Assembly (NCBI GenBank): GCA_003762615.1
Contig: RIAZ01000015.1
Coordinates: 53,466 to 117,465, forward strand
Direction: 5' to 3'
DNA: 64,000 nt
DNA from: Muribaculaceae bacterium Isolate-037 (Harlan)
GTDB lineage: Bacteria > Bacteroidota > Bacteroidia > Bacteroidales > Muribaculaceae
A model generated the notes under the pieces. That model searched no databases and was not told the DNA's origin. It worked only from the letters and a program-made list of their open reading frames with translations. The first letter of the stretch is position 1. Each line of letters starts with the position of its first letter. The translations under genes and the position numbers were made by a program. This document shows, piece after piece, positions 63,873-64,000 of the stretch.

Positions 63873-63917
63873 AAAGAGACTGTCTAACAATCAAAAGTTA
63901 GATGGTCTCTTTTTTTG
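63873..63917 (+). terminator. Strong intrinsic terminator
   Basis: An 8-bp stem AAAGAGAC/GTCTCTTT (63873-63880 with 63905-63912) continues as CTAAC/GTTAG (63884-63888 with 63897-63901), followed by a T-run to 63917. The AGACTGTCTAAC sequence also resembles ends of some insertion sequences. With only 83 bp left in the window that cannot be settled. Confidence 0.65.
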
Positions 63918-64000
63918 TGACGTATTACTAAAAATCAGGCAGCGATGGGGCGATTGCTGTTAAATCTGCACCAAAATCCAATATTGAGCTTTGAGAGGTT
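63918..64000. other. End of window, unassigned
   Basis: Too short to assign. Two reverse-strand frames are open from the window edge (ending near 63934 and 63928), so a gene entering from the right on the reverse strand is possible. Confidence 0.3.

Noticed and set aside
63576..63890. Reverse frame with a CFACFA-type repeat
   Set aside because: It is created by the 9-bp period of the repeat cluster and crosses the terminator stem.

Overview
The window looks like a chromosomal segment of a gut Bacteroidales bacterium, most likely Muribaculaceae or a close relative. The evidence is a SusC/SusD pair, an ECF sigma / FecR-type anti-sigma / TonB-receptor / DUF4249 set, a TamB plus lipoprotein TamA-like (TamL) pair, Por-type C-terminal tails on secreted proteins, and repeated promoter boxes of the Bacteroidetes form TAnnTTTG.

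Layout. 1-6308 is a housekeeping forward block (rimP-nusA-infB, then folK and a NudC-type Nudix gene), headed by a promoter followed at once by a textbook intrinsic terminator (possible attenuator). 6515-15432 holds a VanZ-like gene, tamB, tamL, a small membrane protein and a family-2 glycosyltransferase. 15486-26353 is a reverse-strand defence island: a PLD/SNF2-type helicase, a DUF4391 protein, a HEPN-like protein, type III Mod, a zeta-toxin module and type III Res. About 330 nt of strongly structured, terminator-ended RNA lies upstream of it. 26403-28069 has a deleted remnant of a DUF4143-type ATPase and an intact AAA ATPase behind three 58-bp tandem operator/promoter repeats. 28161-49073 is mostly reverse-strand envelope and secretion functions: UbiA-like and YeiH-like membrane proteins, the ECF-regulated TonB receptor (broken by an in-frame TGA), a GNAT toxin-antitoxin pair, an M6 protease, SusCD, a metzincin protease and a leucine-rich-repeat protein.

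49315-62217 is the second defence island and the most interesting part. Seven tightly spaced forward genes (two cytosine methyltransferases, McrB-like, McrC-like, SIR2, HerA, kinase-like) read as a LlaJI-type restriction system fused transcriptionally to a SIR2-HerA system with an extra translationally coupled kinase-like gene. They lie behind a roughly 520-nt structured RNA whose own intrinsic terminator abuts the first ATG. The island is bounded by the 3' third of a serine hydrolase gene: the left copy is intact, while the right copy is a fragment differing by 13 substitutions, all synonymous, plus a frameshift. This points to import of an allele from a related strain. 62218-64000 carries a Fic-like protein with operator palindromes on its promoter, flanked by an unusual 9-bp-unit repeat family.

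Functional names rest on motifs read by eye and on family knowledge. No database search was run.
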